This document shows, piece by piece, positions 1 to 7,036 of a stretch of 12,440 bases of DNA. Position numbers and translations under genes: made by a program. The notes under the pieces were generated by a model. The model saw only the letters and a program-made list of their open reading frames with translations, did no database searches and had not been told where the DNA came from. Numbering within the stretch: position 1 is the stretch's first letter; each line of letters starts with the position of its first letter. Source of the stretch: Actinomycetota bacterium (GTDB lineage: Bacteria; Actinomycetota; Acidimicrobiia; Acidimicrobiales; Aldehydirespiratoraceae); the NCBI GenBank assembly GCA_012271125.1, contig JAAXHB010000221.1, positions 1 through 12,440 of the forward strand, given 5' to 3'.

Positions 1-1296
1 AGAGTGCCCGAAGGCACCTATGAAGCTGTATCAACAAATTATGACCACACTTGTGCCATCCGAACCCCTGACAGCAACGGTAATAACGACATTGAATGTT
101 TCGGCAATTCTACGTTAGGTGCCAACCATGATCCATCCAATGATTTTGTAATGGTTTCCACCGGTCGATATAGGAATTGTGGCATTGTCGATAGATCAAG
201 TGAGCCAAATCCGCCGGAATACTATATTCGTAACGCTTACACAATTCACTGTTGGGGAGGGTTAGGTTGGGATGGAAGAGCCACTCACGTAGGTTATTAC
301 GGTGCCACACCAGAAGGCAAGTTTCTACAAGTGGAATCCGGTGCTGAAGATACTTGCGCTATAGCAGAAGATCACAGCCTGTATTGCTGGTCTTCCGTAA
401 CAAACGACGGCGGCAAAGACTTTAGACGCACAAAAATTCCTGATGTTACTCTTACAAAGATTAGTCCTTCAACTTATTCAACTTGTGGTGAAATAGTTGA
501 ATCTGGTTATGTGCACTGTTGGGGTCATGGCGGTTCTATAACAAAAGATTTCTTTACTATAAATTCACAAGTAAAATTCCATGACTTTGCAACAGGAAAC
601 AACACTTTTTGCGTAATAGCTGATGACGACTACCGAATAGTTAGGCGCTATGGACCGAAGGATATAAGAATAGTTAATTTAGATGATGGTTGGTCGTTTT
701 GTCGGTATACGGGCACATATGTGACTTCAGTTCTAACCCACAAAGCTGTATTCGCCGGCGATGACATTGTTTGTGGCATTCTCACCAACAATCGCGGCAG
801 TTGTAACGGCACCAGTGATCGTCCTACAAACATTCCAAGGACTCAGACATGGAAAATGTTGGCACTTGACTACGAGCATGCATGCGGCATCACTCGAAGC
901 GACAATATTCGCTGCTGGGGCGACAGTGCCAACGGAAGACTTACTCCGCCTAGCAATGCTGGACCTTGGAGCGATGTCGCAGTTGGCAGAGACAACACTT
1001 GTGGCATTGATTCAAACCAAAATATCCGATGCTGGGGTGCTACAAGCCAAATCACGCGAAATGTGCCATCTGGCCAGTTCACTGCCATAGACATGGTAGA
1101 TGAACACGCCTGCGCTTTAGACACAGATGGCAAGCCTCATTGTTGGGGTGCCAACACTTTTGGTCAGGCGGCAGTGCCAAAACACATACCCGACAACTCA
1201 TTTGTGGATATTGATACCGCCTTTTACCATTCCTGCGCTTTGCGTGCAGATGGCTCCGCCTACTGCTGGGGCGGTAACCACCTTTACCCCCTATAA
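1..1296 (+). CDS. RCC1-like beta-propeller repeat protein with paired cysteines, 5' truncated
   Basis: The frame is open from base 1, and the first visible residues (PEGTYEAV) look like the middle of a repeat, so the true start is probably upstream; the GTG at position 4 is unlikely to be the start. About ten repeats follow a pattern of Cys-(Ala/Gly)-Ile/Leu, nine intervening residues, then Cys-Trp-Gly. Numbering from position 4, cysteine pairs lie at 17/32, 59/83, 118/128, 161/172, 257/267, 294/304, 333/343, 370/380 and 411/421. This resembles the RCC1 (regulator of chromosome condensation) repeat family, which folds as a beta-propeller. The regular Cys pairs suggest one disulfide per blade and therefore an exported protein (inference); any signal peptide would lie outside the window. 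The fifth repeat (about 196-240) is degenerate: Cys203 has no normal partner, and the expected Cys-Trp-Gly reads Arg-Tyr-Gly. Bases 541-720 are much more AT-rich than the neighbouring genes. The ligand or partner is unknown. Confidence 0.8.
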   Translation, partial: RVPEGTYEAVSTNYDHTCAIRTPDSNGNNDIECFGNSTLGANHDPSNDFVMVSTGRYRNCGIVDRSSEPNPPEYYIRNAYTIHCWGGLGWDGRATHVGYYGATPEGKFLQVESGAEDTCAIAEDHSLYCWSSVTNDGGKDFRRTKIPDVTLTKISPSTYSTCGEIVESGYVHCWGHGGSITKDFFTINSQVKFHDFATGNNTFCVIADDDYRIVRRYGPKDIRIVNLDDGWSFCRYTGTYVTSVLTHKAVFAGDDIVCGILTNNRGSCNGTSDRPTNIPRTQTWKMLALDYEHACGITRSDNIRCWGDSANGRLTPPSNAGPWSDVAVGRDNTCGIDSNQNIRCWGATSQITRNVPSGQFTAIDMVDEHACALDTDGKPHCWGANTFGQAAVPKHIPDNSFVDIDTAFYHSCALRADGSAYCWGGNHLYPL

Positions 1297-1339
1297 CCCA
1301 CCCAGATGTTCGCTTCCACTACCCGTTCTTGCTTGTGAA

Positions 1340-1372
1340 CGCTTGCCAAGTGATCAAAGCTTGGCGGTAGCG
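1340..1372 (+). terminator. Hairpin downstream of the RCC1-like gene, possible weak terminator
   Basis: GCCAAG (1345-1350) pairs with CTTGGC (1360-1365) around a 9-nt loop. The outer CGCT (1340-1343) pairs with AGCG (1369-1372) across a 1/3-nt internal bulge. It lies between the RCC1-like stop and the next start. There is no T-tract after it, so it is not a canonical Rho-independent terminator. It could be an RNA processing structure or chance. Confidence 0.3.
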
Positions 1373-1381
1373 TGATGCCCC

Positions 1382-2110
1382 GTGGCTAAGCCTTCTTCGT
1401 CCAAAAAAGTCCAACGCGCCGCCCAAGCTGCTGCTGCCTCGCGCGGCCATCGCGAGCGCCGTGAACGCGGCTTTCCGTTGGTGTTAGGCCTTGTCATGAT
1501 CCTGGGCGTCACCATGGTCATGTTTGCTCGTGCCTCTCGTGCACCTGCTATTGCCCCCTTCACCGACGACCATTGGCATGCTGCTTACGGCATCTACGAC
1601 TGCAACCGCTTTATCGACCCTCTGTTAAGCCAGTCCGACCCTGACGGCATTCACTCCCACCAAGACGGTGTTATTCATATTCATCCTTGGAACAGCTCCT
1701 CAACCGGCGCTGATGCTCGTCTCCAGGTCTTCTTCGAAGCTATGGGCATTCGTGTTTCCGACGATGAGATCAGCGGCCCCGGCATCGGTGTCCTCGAAGC
1801 CGGCTCTGACTGCAACGGCGAACCCACGGTCATTCGTGTCGCCCGTTGGGCACTGCCCGAAGGCGTCGCCGACGACGAAGAAATGAGTTTGCAAGAGCTG
1901 CAAGAGCAAGTATCTGAATTGATGGAACTCACAGAAGAGTACGTTGACGACTTCGACAATGTCCGCTTGCTTGAGGACGGCGAAGCTTTTACTATTGCCC
2001 GCATCCCCGCCGACGCCGACATTCCACAGCCCCCTATAGATCGCCTCGAGTCTTCTATCGCCTCCTCCGCTGGAAACCGCCTCTCCTCTGGCCCCACCGC
2101 CACCAACTAA
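1382..2110 (+). CDS. Single-pass membrane protein with His-rich extracytoplasmic domain, unknown function
   Basis: I do not recognise a named family. The GTG at 1382 is the first possible start, because an in-frame TGA lies at 1373-1375; no convincing ribosome binding site is visible. The 242 residues begin with a Lys/Arg-rich cytoplasmic tail (1-30), then one hydrophobic helix (about 31-49), which by the positive-inside rule puts the rest outside. The outer domain opens with DDHWHAAYGIYDC (62-74) and continues with DGIHSHQDGVIHIHPW (88-103), giving His64, 66, 91, 93, 99 and 101 plus Cys74 and Cys144. The clustered His pairs suggest a metal site and the two Cys a possible disulfide (inference). 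An acidic helix (about 165-192) follows, and the tail is Ser/Pro-rich and probably disordered. It lies in the same direction as the nucleotidyltransferase gene 204 nt downstream, but co-transcription is not established. A role at the cell envelope is plausible but unproven. Confidence 0.75.
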   Translation: MAKPSSSKKVQRAAQAAAASRGHRERRERGFPLVLGLVMILGVTMVMFARASRAPAIAPFTDDHWHAAYGIYDCNRFIDPLLSQSDPDGIHSHQDGVIHIHPWNSSSTGADARLQVFFEAMGIRVSDDEISGPGIGVLEAGSDCNGEPTVIRVARWALPEGVADDEEMSLQELQEQVSELMELTEEYVDDFDNVRLLEDGEAFTIARIPADADIPQPPIDRLESSIASSAGNRLSSGPTATN

Positions 2111-2314
2111 CCCCGGCGGCTTTATGCCCACCGCCACCCAGCCATCGCACTAACCATGCACCCCACCCCTCACTCCCCACCCATTCCCGCGCAACTCACA
2201 CCCATACCCACCCTTGCCACCTCGACCATTCCTTCATATGCGCTGCCCCAACCGCTGACGGAACACCCACTTCCGGCAGCGCCCGTACAACCCCGTCGAT
2301 ATAGGTAACAAGTA
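2111..2314. other. C-rich intergenic spacer upstream of the nucleotidyltransferase
   Basis: This 204-nt spacer is strongly pyrimidine-biased on the plus strand. GGCGG (2115-2119) and CCGCC (2131-2135) could form a short stem 4 nt after the preceding stop, with no T-tract. A run of C-tracts lies at 2161-2188. AGGT (2303-2306) is the likely Shine-Dalgarno sequence for the ATG at 2315. No convincing -35/-10 promoter pair, tRNA or ncRNA could be recognised. Confidence 0.5.
2161..2182 (-). other. Predicted G-quadruplex motif (minus strand), i-motif on plus strand
   Basis: The plus strand carries four C-runs: 2161-2164 (4), 2166-2169 (4), 2175-2178 (4) and 2180-2182 (3), separated by 1, 5 and 1 nt. 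A fifth run lies at 2186-2188. The complement fits the canonical rule of four runs of at least three G with loops of 1-7 nt. It sits about 130-150 nt upstream of the nucleotidyltransferase start, on that gene's template strand. The motif is visible; folding and any function are inference. Confidence 0.55.
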
Positions 2315-3403
2315 ATGCAGGCGATTGTTTTAGTAGGAGGGTTTGGGACGCGGCTTAGGCCGCTGACTCTTAGCACGCCTAAGCAGATGTTGCCGCTGCT
2401 TGGGCGACCAATGATTGAACATGTGGTAGCCGCACTAGCAGAGCATGGCGTAACAAAAGTGATTTTGTCATTGGGGTACCGAGATGATGCATTTAGAAAT
2501 GCTTTTCCCGAGGGCACGATTGCTGGTATTGAGACCGTCTATGTAACCGAACCCGACCCGATGGGCACTGCCGGTGCGATTCGCTACGCCTGGGAAGCCG
2601 CCGGTGATTCCGATGAACCTTTCATAGCAGTAAATGGCGACGTCCTCACTGGAGTCGACTTCGCCGCTCTCGTCACCCACCACAAACAAACCGGTGCTCA
2701 AGCCACTATTCACTTGATTTCCGTCGATGACCCCTCCCGCTACGGCGTAGTCACCCCTGACTCAGACGATCGCGTCCTCTCCTTCGCCGAAAAACCCTCA
2801 TCCACTGAATCCTCGCACCTCATAAATGCCGGGGCGTATGTGCTGGAACCGTCAGTAATGGAAACCATCCCGTCGAACCGATCGGTATCAATAGAACGAG
2901 AGACATTTCCCGCTCTCGTTGATGCCGGCACCCTCTGGAGTTACACCGCCGACACTTACTGGGTCGACGCCGGCACCTCCGCTACATACCTCCAAGCCCA
3001 CCAAGACCTACTCGACGGCACCCGCCCCATGCCCAAATGGCTGCAAAACACCCCTGATTTCCCAACTAGCGACCTTGTCCATCCTGACGCCGCCATCGCC
3101 GCTGACGCAACTCTCCAGAACGCAGCCCTGATGGAATCAACGTCAATCCGAGACAGCGCGCAGATCGATCGAAGCATGATTATGAGAGGAGCGATGATTG
3201 GTATCGGCGCACGCATTACCGACAGTGTGATTATGGATTCGGCAAGAATCGGTGCTTATGCCACGATCAACAATTCAGTTGTTGGCGTTGGTGCGGTAGT
3301 AGGTGCTGGTGTGGTGCTTTCTGAGGGAACTTTGATTGGAACCGATGCCGAAGTCGACGCAGGCGAGCAACTAGTTGCCGCCCGCATTCCAACTAATACC
3401 TAA
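2315..3403 (+). CDS. manC: Sugar-phosphate nucleotidyltransferase, probable mannose-1-phosphate guanylyltransferase (GDP-mannose pyrophosphorylase)
   Basis: This enzyme would make GDP-mannose from mannose-1-phosphate and GTP in the cytoplasm. The N-terminal Rossmann-like nucleotidyltransferase domain (1 to about 240) carries the signature GGFGTRLRPLT (8-18) followed by PKQMLP (22-27), plus GTAGA (84-88), NGD (107-109, metal binding), EKP (159-161), NAGAYVLE (171-178), ERETFP (194-199) and WVDAGT (216-221). The C-terminus (about 255-350) is a hexapeptide left-handed beta-helix, with many Ile/Val/Ala-Gly-Ala steps. The length of 362 fits actinobacterial GDP-mannose pyrophosphorylases such as Rv3264c (about 359). 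The GDP-mannose assignment rests on the family pattern and on the gmd/rmd pair nearby; glucose-1-phosphate thymidylyl- or uridylyltransferase remains possible, and the Gln in PKQ (where PKP is common) leaves some doubt. The ATG at 2315 is preceded by AGGT at 9-12 nt and by an in-frame TAA at 2306-2308. Confidence 0.8.
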   Translation: MQAIVLVGGFGTRLRPLTLSTPKQMLPLLGRPMIEHVVAALAEHGVTKVILSLGYRDDAFRNAFPEGTIAGIETVYVTEPDPMGTAGAIRYAWEAAGDSDEPFIAVNGDVLTGVDFAALVTHHKQTGAQATIHLISVDDPSRYGVVTPDSDDRVLSFAEKPSSTESSHLINAGAYVLEPSVMETIPSNRSVSIERETFPALVDAGTLWSYTADTYWVDAGTSATYLQAHQDLLDGTRPMPKWLQNTPDFPTSDLVHPDAAIAADATLQNAALMESTSIRDSAQIDRSMIMRGAMIGIGARITDSVIMDSARIGAYATINNSVVGVGAVVGAGVVLSEGTLIGTDAEVDAGEQLVAARIPTNT

Positions 3404-3437
3404 AGCGACACTTGACTGCCAGCACCATTCCCTCCTC

Positions 3438-3482
3438 GTGCGCACCGCAAGCTTTTAAACAACGGGCATGACAGTGCGCACC
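3438..3482. repeat. Repeated palindromic 9-mer flanking the galE start
   Basis: GTGCGCACC occurs at 3438-3446 and again at 3474-3482, 36 bp apart. Its first eight bases are a perfect palindrome. The first copy is in the spacer and the second is inside codons 3-5 of galE. The spacing and symmetry could suit a dimeric regulator, but two copies of a GC-rich 9-mer may also be chance. Confidence 0.3.
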
Positions 3483-4439
3483 CTGATAACTGGTGGTGCC
3501 GGCTACATCGGCAGCCACACAGCAGTCGCGCTCGCGGACGCCGGCCACGACGTCGTCATCGCCGACAACCTCTCCCGCGCACATCTCTCCACAATCGACG
3601 CCATCCAACAGCTCGCCCCAAGTATCGAGTTCCACGAAGGCGATGTTTCCGACCTCAATTTCCTAACCGCGCTTACCGCTCCTGACGCCATCATCCACTT
3701 TGCAGCCTTTAAGAGTGCCCCAGAGTCCATCGAAAACCCCCTGGCGTACTACCGCAACAATGTCACCTCAACCTTGGCAGTAGCGCAATTTGCGGTCGAA
3801 ACAGGTGTAAAGCGACTTGTTTACAGTTCCTCAGCCGCCGTCTACGGCAACCCAACAACTACACCAGTATCCGAAGCCGCGCCAACAAATCCGATAAACC
3901 CGTACGGGCATACAAAACTCATCGGCGAACAGATTTTGCAAGACATAACCACAGCGACCGACTTAGAAGTCGTGATCCTGCGCTACTTCAACCCAGTCGG
4001 TGCGCACTCTTCAGGCAAGATTGGCGACGCAATAGACGGTTCAAACCTTGTGCCTCGAATAATGCGAACTGTTCATGGCAGCAACGAGCCTGTGCCCGTG
4101 TTCGGCAACGACTACGACACCTCCGATGGCACCGCAATCCGCGACTACATCCATGTGCTAGACCTCGCCTCCGGACACCTCGCTGCCCTCAACACTGACC
4201 TTTCCGACAGATGCCACACATTTAACCTCGGCACAGGCAAGGGTCATTCGGTTCTAGAAGTGCTACATGCCGCCGAACAAGCCATTGGTGCTCCCATACC
4301 GCATGAAATGCACCCACGCCGAGCCGGCGACCCTGCGGCGATCTGGGCAGACCCCTCAGCCGCTAATCAAACCTTCAACTGGCAAGCCACCCGCACCTTG
4401 TCCGACATGCTCACCTCCCACCACGCAGCTACCGACTAG
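3468..4439 (+). CDS. galE: UDP-glucose 4-epimerase
   Basis: GalE interconverts UDP-glucose and UDP-galactose using tightly bound NAD+ in the cytoplasm. This is an extended short-chain dehydrogenase/reductase. It has the NAD-binding GGAGYIGS (9-16), HFAAFKSAPES (77-87, like the GalE HFAGLKAVGES), SSSAAVYG (120-127) with the likely catalytic Ser122, the YGHTK active site (Tyr146, Lys150), RYFNPVGAH (172-180), NLVPRIM (193-199), the DGTAIRDYIHV block (220-230) and RRAGD (284-288). The length of 323 is close to E. coli GalE (338). The position matching the E. coli Tyr299 / human Cys307 gate, which controls acceptance of N-acetylated sugars, appears to be Ile292, so specificity for UDP-Glc versus UDP-GlcNAc is uncertain. 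The ATG at 3468 is the first start after an in-frame TAA (3456-3458). The gene lies 64 nt after the nucleotidyltransferase, in the same direction, and its stop abuts the convergent cofE. Confidence 0.9.
   Translation: MTVRTLITGGAGYIGSHTAVALADAGHDVVIADNLSRAHLSTIDAIQQLAPSIEFHEGDVSDLNFLTALTAPDAIIHFAAFKSAPESIENPLAYYRNNVTSTLAVAQFAVETGVKRLVYSSSAAVYGNPTTTPVSEAAPTNPINPYGHTKLIGEQILQDITTATDLEVVILRYFNPVGAHSSGKIGDAIDGSNLVPRIMRTVHGSNEPVPVFGNDYDTSDGTAIRDYIHVLDLASGHLAALNTDLSDRCHTFNLGTGKGHSVLEVLHAAEQAIGAPIPHEMHPRRAGDPAAIWADPSAANQTFNWQATRTLSDMLTSHHAATD
4436..4439. other. Shared CTAG: overlapping stop codons of galE and cofE
   Basis: The palindrome CTAG supplies TAG on the plus strand (4437-4439, galE) and TAG on the minus strand (4438-4436, cofE). 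The two convergent genes therefore have no intergenic DNA, and any terminator for either must lie inside the other's coding sequence. Confidence 0.95.
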
Positions 4440-5146
4440 CGGAATAAGTCTTCGGTGGGGGAGCGGACGACATCTTCGACCACGGAACCCGTCCCAAACC
4501 AGTCACGGTTAAGCCCACGCACTATTGCCACAGGCACACCGGCAGATTTGCCCATCACCAGCTCCGCAGCCGCTGCTATCTCATCCACAACAGCTACTTC
4601 GGTCACCGCCAGCTCACGGCCTAGCGCATCTGAAGTACCCCGCAAGTCGACTACGGGATTCAGGCCAGCACTTCCAATAGCCACATCGGTCACCCCACGC
4701 CGCCAAGGCCTCCCAAAAGTGTCCGACACCACGACAGCAACTTCAACACCAGTCTTACCTTTGATCCCATCACGGATGCGTCGCGCAGAGCGATCCGGGT
4801 CTTCAGGCAGCAACGCTGCGTAGCCCTTTTCAACATTGCTGAGATCAACTCCCGCATTGGCACATATAAACCCCTGCGATGTTTCAGAAATCACCAGATC
4901 ACCCCGTCGGCGCAGCACCCTCACAGACTCTGCTTCTACTAGCGGCTTGTGGCTCAATGGCTCAGAAGCATCAACCGATACCAAACGATCTTCAGCTTTG
5001 GACACGATCTTCTGGGTGACCACCAAACAGTCATGTTCCAGCAGGGGAGTGTCGCACCTGTCAGCTGCGTCAATAATCAGCCCAACAAGGTCATCCCCCG
5101 AATGCACTTCGGGCATCCCTTCAATTGGCAACACTTCAAGTTTCAT
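4436..5146 (-). CDS. cofE: Coenzyme F420-0:L-glutamate ligase, stand-alone
   Basis: CofE adds glutamates to F420-0 in a GTP- and metal-dependent reaction, giving F420-1 and F420-2 or longer tails. Family motifs are clear: VVTQKIVSKAE (42-52), GFICANAGVDLSNVEKG (92-108), SDTFGRPWRRG (141-151), AIGSAGLNPVVDLRG (156-170), and DEIAAAAELVMGKSAGVPVA (188-207), followed by IVRG. At 236 residues it matches single-domain archaeal CofE (about 245). It lacks the C-terminal nitroreductase-like FMN domain of mycobacterial FbiB (about 450 residues), which reduces dehydro-F420, so that reductase, if used, must be encoded elsewhere. Its ATG overlaps the cofD stop as ATGA (5143-5146), and no Shine-Dalgarno is visible, suggesting translational coupling. 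It is the last gene of the minus-strand operon. Confidence 0.93.
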   Translation of the reverse strand: MKLEVLPIEGMPEVHSGDDLVGLIIDAADRCDTPLLEHDCLVVTQKIVSKAEDRLVSVDASEPLSHKPLVEAESVRVLRRRGDLVISETSQGFICANAGVDLSNVEKGYAALLPEDPDRSARRIRDGIKGKTGVEVAVVVSDTFGRPWRRGVTDVAIGSAGLNPVVDLRGTSDALGRELAVTEVAVVDEIAAAAELVMGKSAGVPVAIVRGLNRDWFGTGSVVEDVVRSPTEDLFR

Positions 5147-6066
5147 GACACCGAGGCAACCGTCACACGCGCAAGCTCGACTGCCGCTTCCAACGACGAC
5201 ATGATTGTTGGCGCTACCACCGCTCTAACACCCACCGACTCCACCTCTTCAACAAGCCCACCGTCGACTTCATCGATGACCAAAGTTGAAACGATGTCGC
5301 GATAACGGCGTGCCACACCAACAGCATCAGCACGTTCACCTAGCTCTGTCATCATCCTGGCAGCTGGCCCTTTAAGCGCTTTGCCTCCTATAAGCGGCGA
5401 AATTGCAATATTTCTGTCTTTTCGGGCACTTAAAGCCTCATAAATCCCGTCAAGCGCAAGAATCGGACCAACGGACACAACCGGATTAGATGGCGCAATC
5501 ACCACGACATCAGCGTTTTCAACGGCATCCAGCACCCCTGGAGCAGGCTTGGCAACATCAGCACCTGCAAACCGCACCCCTGAGATGGGTACAGAATACC
5601 CAAGCTGCACAAAGTACTCCTGAAACCCAACCTCTCGCCCCTCAGCAGCGAGCGTTACATGAGTACGCACTGGATCATTAGACATAGGCAACACTCGACA
5701 CTTCACCGCACGAGCAGTCGCTAATCGTGTTGTAACCTCACTCAAGGACATCCCTTCTTGTAGCCATGAGGTGCGTGCTAGATGCGTTCCTATGTCACGA
5801 TCACCCAGCTGAAACCAAGCATCAAGACCTAGCTCCTTTGCTTCTTTGAACGCTGTCCATGTTTCATCACAAAGCCCCCAGCCGCGGTCGTTGTCGCTTT
5901 GCCCGCTGAGTGTGTAGATGATCGTGTCGATGTCAGGGCTTACATGAAGACCGTGGAGCTCGATGTCGTCGCCGGTGTTGACAATGGCAGTTACTTGCTC
6001 AGCTGTCTGAAGTTGCCCTCGCAGATAACGCGCAGCCCCAACTCCTCCAGCAAGAACAGTTATCAC
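5143..6066 (-). CDS. cofD: 2-phospho-L-lactate/phosphoenolpyruvate transferase of F420 biosynthesis
   Basis: CofD (FbiA in mycobacteria) joins a guanylyl-activated three-carbon unit (lactyl-PP-guanosine, or enolpyruvyl-PP-guanosine in actinobacteria) to the deazaflavin Fo, giving F420-0 or dehydro-F420-0. Visible motifs: LAGGVGAARYLRG (5-17), NTGDD (30-34), SPDIDTIIYTLSG (43-55), GWGLCDET (62-69), WFQLGDRDIGTH (84-95), SNDPVRT (129-135), FQEYFV (148-153), PSNPVVSVGPIL (192-203) and SPLIGGKALKGPA (223-235). The length of 307 is normal. The start is a GTG at 6066, chosen because the protein must begin just before the conserved LAGGVGAAR; it lies 7 nt after the gmd stop with no clear Shine-Dalgarno. 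Fo synthase and the guanylyltransferase CofC/FbiD are not in this window. Confidence 0.95.
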   Translation of the reverse strand: MITVLAGGVGAARYLRGQLQTAEQVTAIVNTGDDIELHGLHVSPDIDTIIYTLSGQSDNDRGWGLCDETWTAFKEAKELGLDAWFQLGDRDIGTHLARTSWLQEGMSLSEVTTRLATARAVKCRVLPMSNDPVRTHVTLAAEGREVGFQEYFVQLGYSVPISGVRFAGADVAKPAPGVLDAVENADVVVIAPSNPVVSVGPILALDGIYEALSARKDRNIAISPLIGGKALKGPAARMMTELGERADAVGVARRYRDIVSTLVIDEVDGGLVEEVESVGVRAVVAPTIMSSLEAAVELARVTVASVS

Positions 6067-6073
6067 ACCACAA

Positions 6074-7036
6074 CTAGCTGGACAAGAGCGCCAGATCAGC
6101 GTCCACCATCAGGCGCACAAGCTCATCAAACGACGTGCTGTGCTCCCAATCCAACACCTTCTTGGCTTTCGATGAATCCCCAACTAACAAGTCCACCTCG
6201 GCAGGACGCATCAGCGACTCATCGACCACCACATGCTTTGACCAGGCCAGCCCCATATGGTCAAATGCCAACTCGCAGAACTCCCGCACCGAGTGAGTCT
6301 CACCGGTGGCGATCACATAATCGTCAGGCTCGTCTTGTTGCATCATCCGCCAAATGGCGTCCACATAGTCCGCAGCAAAACCCCAGTCACGTTGCGCATC
6401 CAGATTTCCTAGGCGCAGTTCGCTAGCGTGTCCTAGCTTGATCTGCGCCACACCATGTGAAATCTTGCGAGTCACAAACTCCATACCCCGCCTCGGGCTT
6501 TCGTGATTAAACAAAATGCCCGACGTGGTGTGCAGCCCGTATGACTCTCTGTAGTTGACAGTGATCCAGTGACCGTAAACCTTGGCAACCCCATAGGGAC
6601 TGCGGGGGTGAAACGGCGTGTTCTCATCCTGTGGCTGTTCATTGACCTTGCCAAACATCTCCGACGACGACGCCTGATAAAAGCGAATGTCTTCATCAAC
6701 AAGCCGGATGGCGTCCAACAAGCGAGTGACACCCAATGCAGTGGTCTCAGCAGTTAAAACAGGCTGCTCAAACGAGGTCGCTACAAACGACTGAGCTGCC
6801 AAGTTGTACACCTCATCCGGTTGGCTCTCACGCAGTGCTGCCACCATCGACGCCTCATCTAGCAAGTCGCCCGACACAAACGAAAGCTGATCGGCAATAT
6901 GAGCGATGCGCTCATGGTTGACAACGCTGGAGCGGCGAACCATACCGGTGACGTCATAGCCCTTATTCAGCAACAGCTCTGCCAAATATGAGCCGTCCTG
7001 TCCAGTAATACCGGTGATTAGTGCCCGCTTAGGCAT
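6074..7036 (-). CDS. gmd: GDP-mannose 4,6-dehydratase
   Basis: Gmd converts GDP-D-mannose to GDP-4-keto-6-deoxy-D-mannose with NADP+, the branch point to GDP-D-rhamnose, GDP-L-fucose and related sugars. It is an extended short-chain dehydrogenase with GITGQDGSYLAELLL (9-23), RRSS (34-37), NLAAQSFV (78-85), QASSSEMFG (121-129, including catalytic Ser/Glu), SPYGVAK (146-152, with the Tyr148/Lys152 pair), NHESPRRG (177-184), LGNLDAQRDWGFAADYV (209-225) and RPAEVDLLVGD (277-287). At 320 residues it is of the shorter bacterial type (E. coli Gmd is about 373). The ATG at 7036 overlaps the upstream rmd gene by 8 nt (7029-7036), indicating one transcript. The upstream partner being Rmd-like rather than fucose synthase favours D-rhamnose as product. 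Confidence 0.95.
   Translation of the reverse strand: MPKRALITGITGQDGSYLAELLLNKGYDVTGMVRRSSVVNHERIAHIADQLSFVSGDLLDEASMVAALRESQPDEVYNLAAQSFVATSFEQPVLTAETTALGVTRLLDAIRLVDEDIRFYQASSSEMFGKVNEQPQDENTPFHPRSPYGVAKVYGHWITVNYRESYGLHTTSGILFNHESPRRGMEFVTRKISHGVAQIKLGHASELRLGNLDAQRDWGFAADYVDAIWRMMQQDEPDDYVIATGETHSVREFCELAFDHMGLAWSKHVVVDESLMRPAEVDLLVGDSSKAKKVLDWEHSTSFDELVRLMVDADLALLSS

Noticed and set aside
761..1090. A 109-codon plus-strand frame inside the RCC1-like gene
   Set aside because: It is out of phase with the Cys-Trp-Gly repeats, which continue without interruption through this stretch.
1681..2137. Two long minus-strand frames opposite the His-rich membrane protein
   Set aside because: They are antisense shadows with low-complexity Ser/Arg or Gly/Val composition, and the plus-strand gene has a clear membrane helix and motifs.
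2156..2308. A 50-codon proline-rich reading frame ending 6 nt before, and in phase with, the nucleotidyltransferase
   Set aside because: Its composition follows directly from the C-rich spacer, no Shine-Dalgarno precedes it and no motif is recognisable.
4455..5305. Plus-strand frames opposite cofE and cofD
   Set aside because: They are Ser/Thr/Pro-rich shadows of genes whose minus-strand products carry full family motifs.
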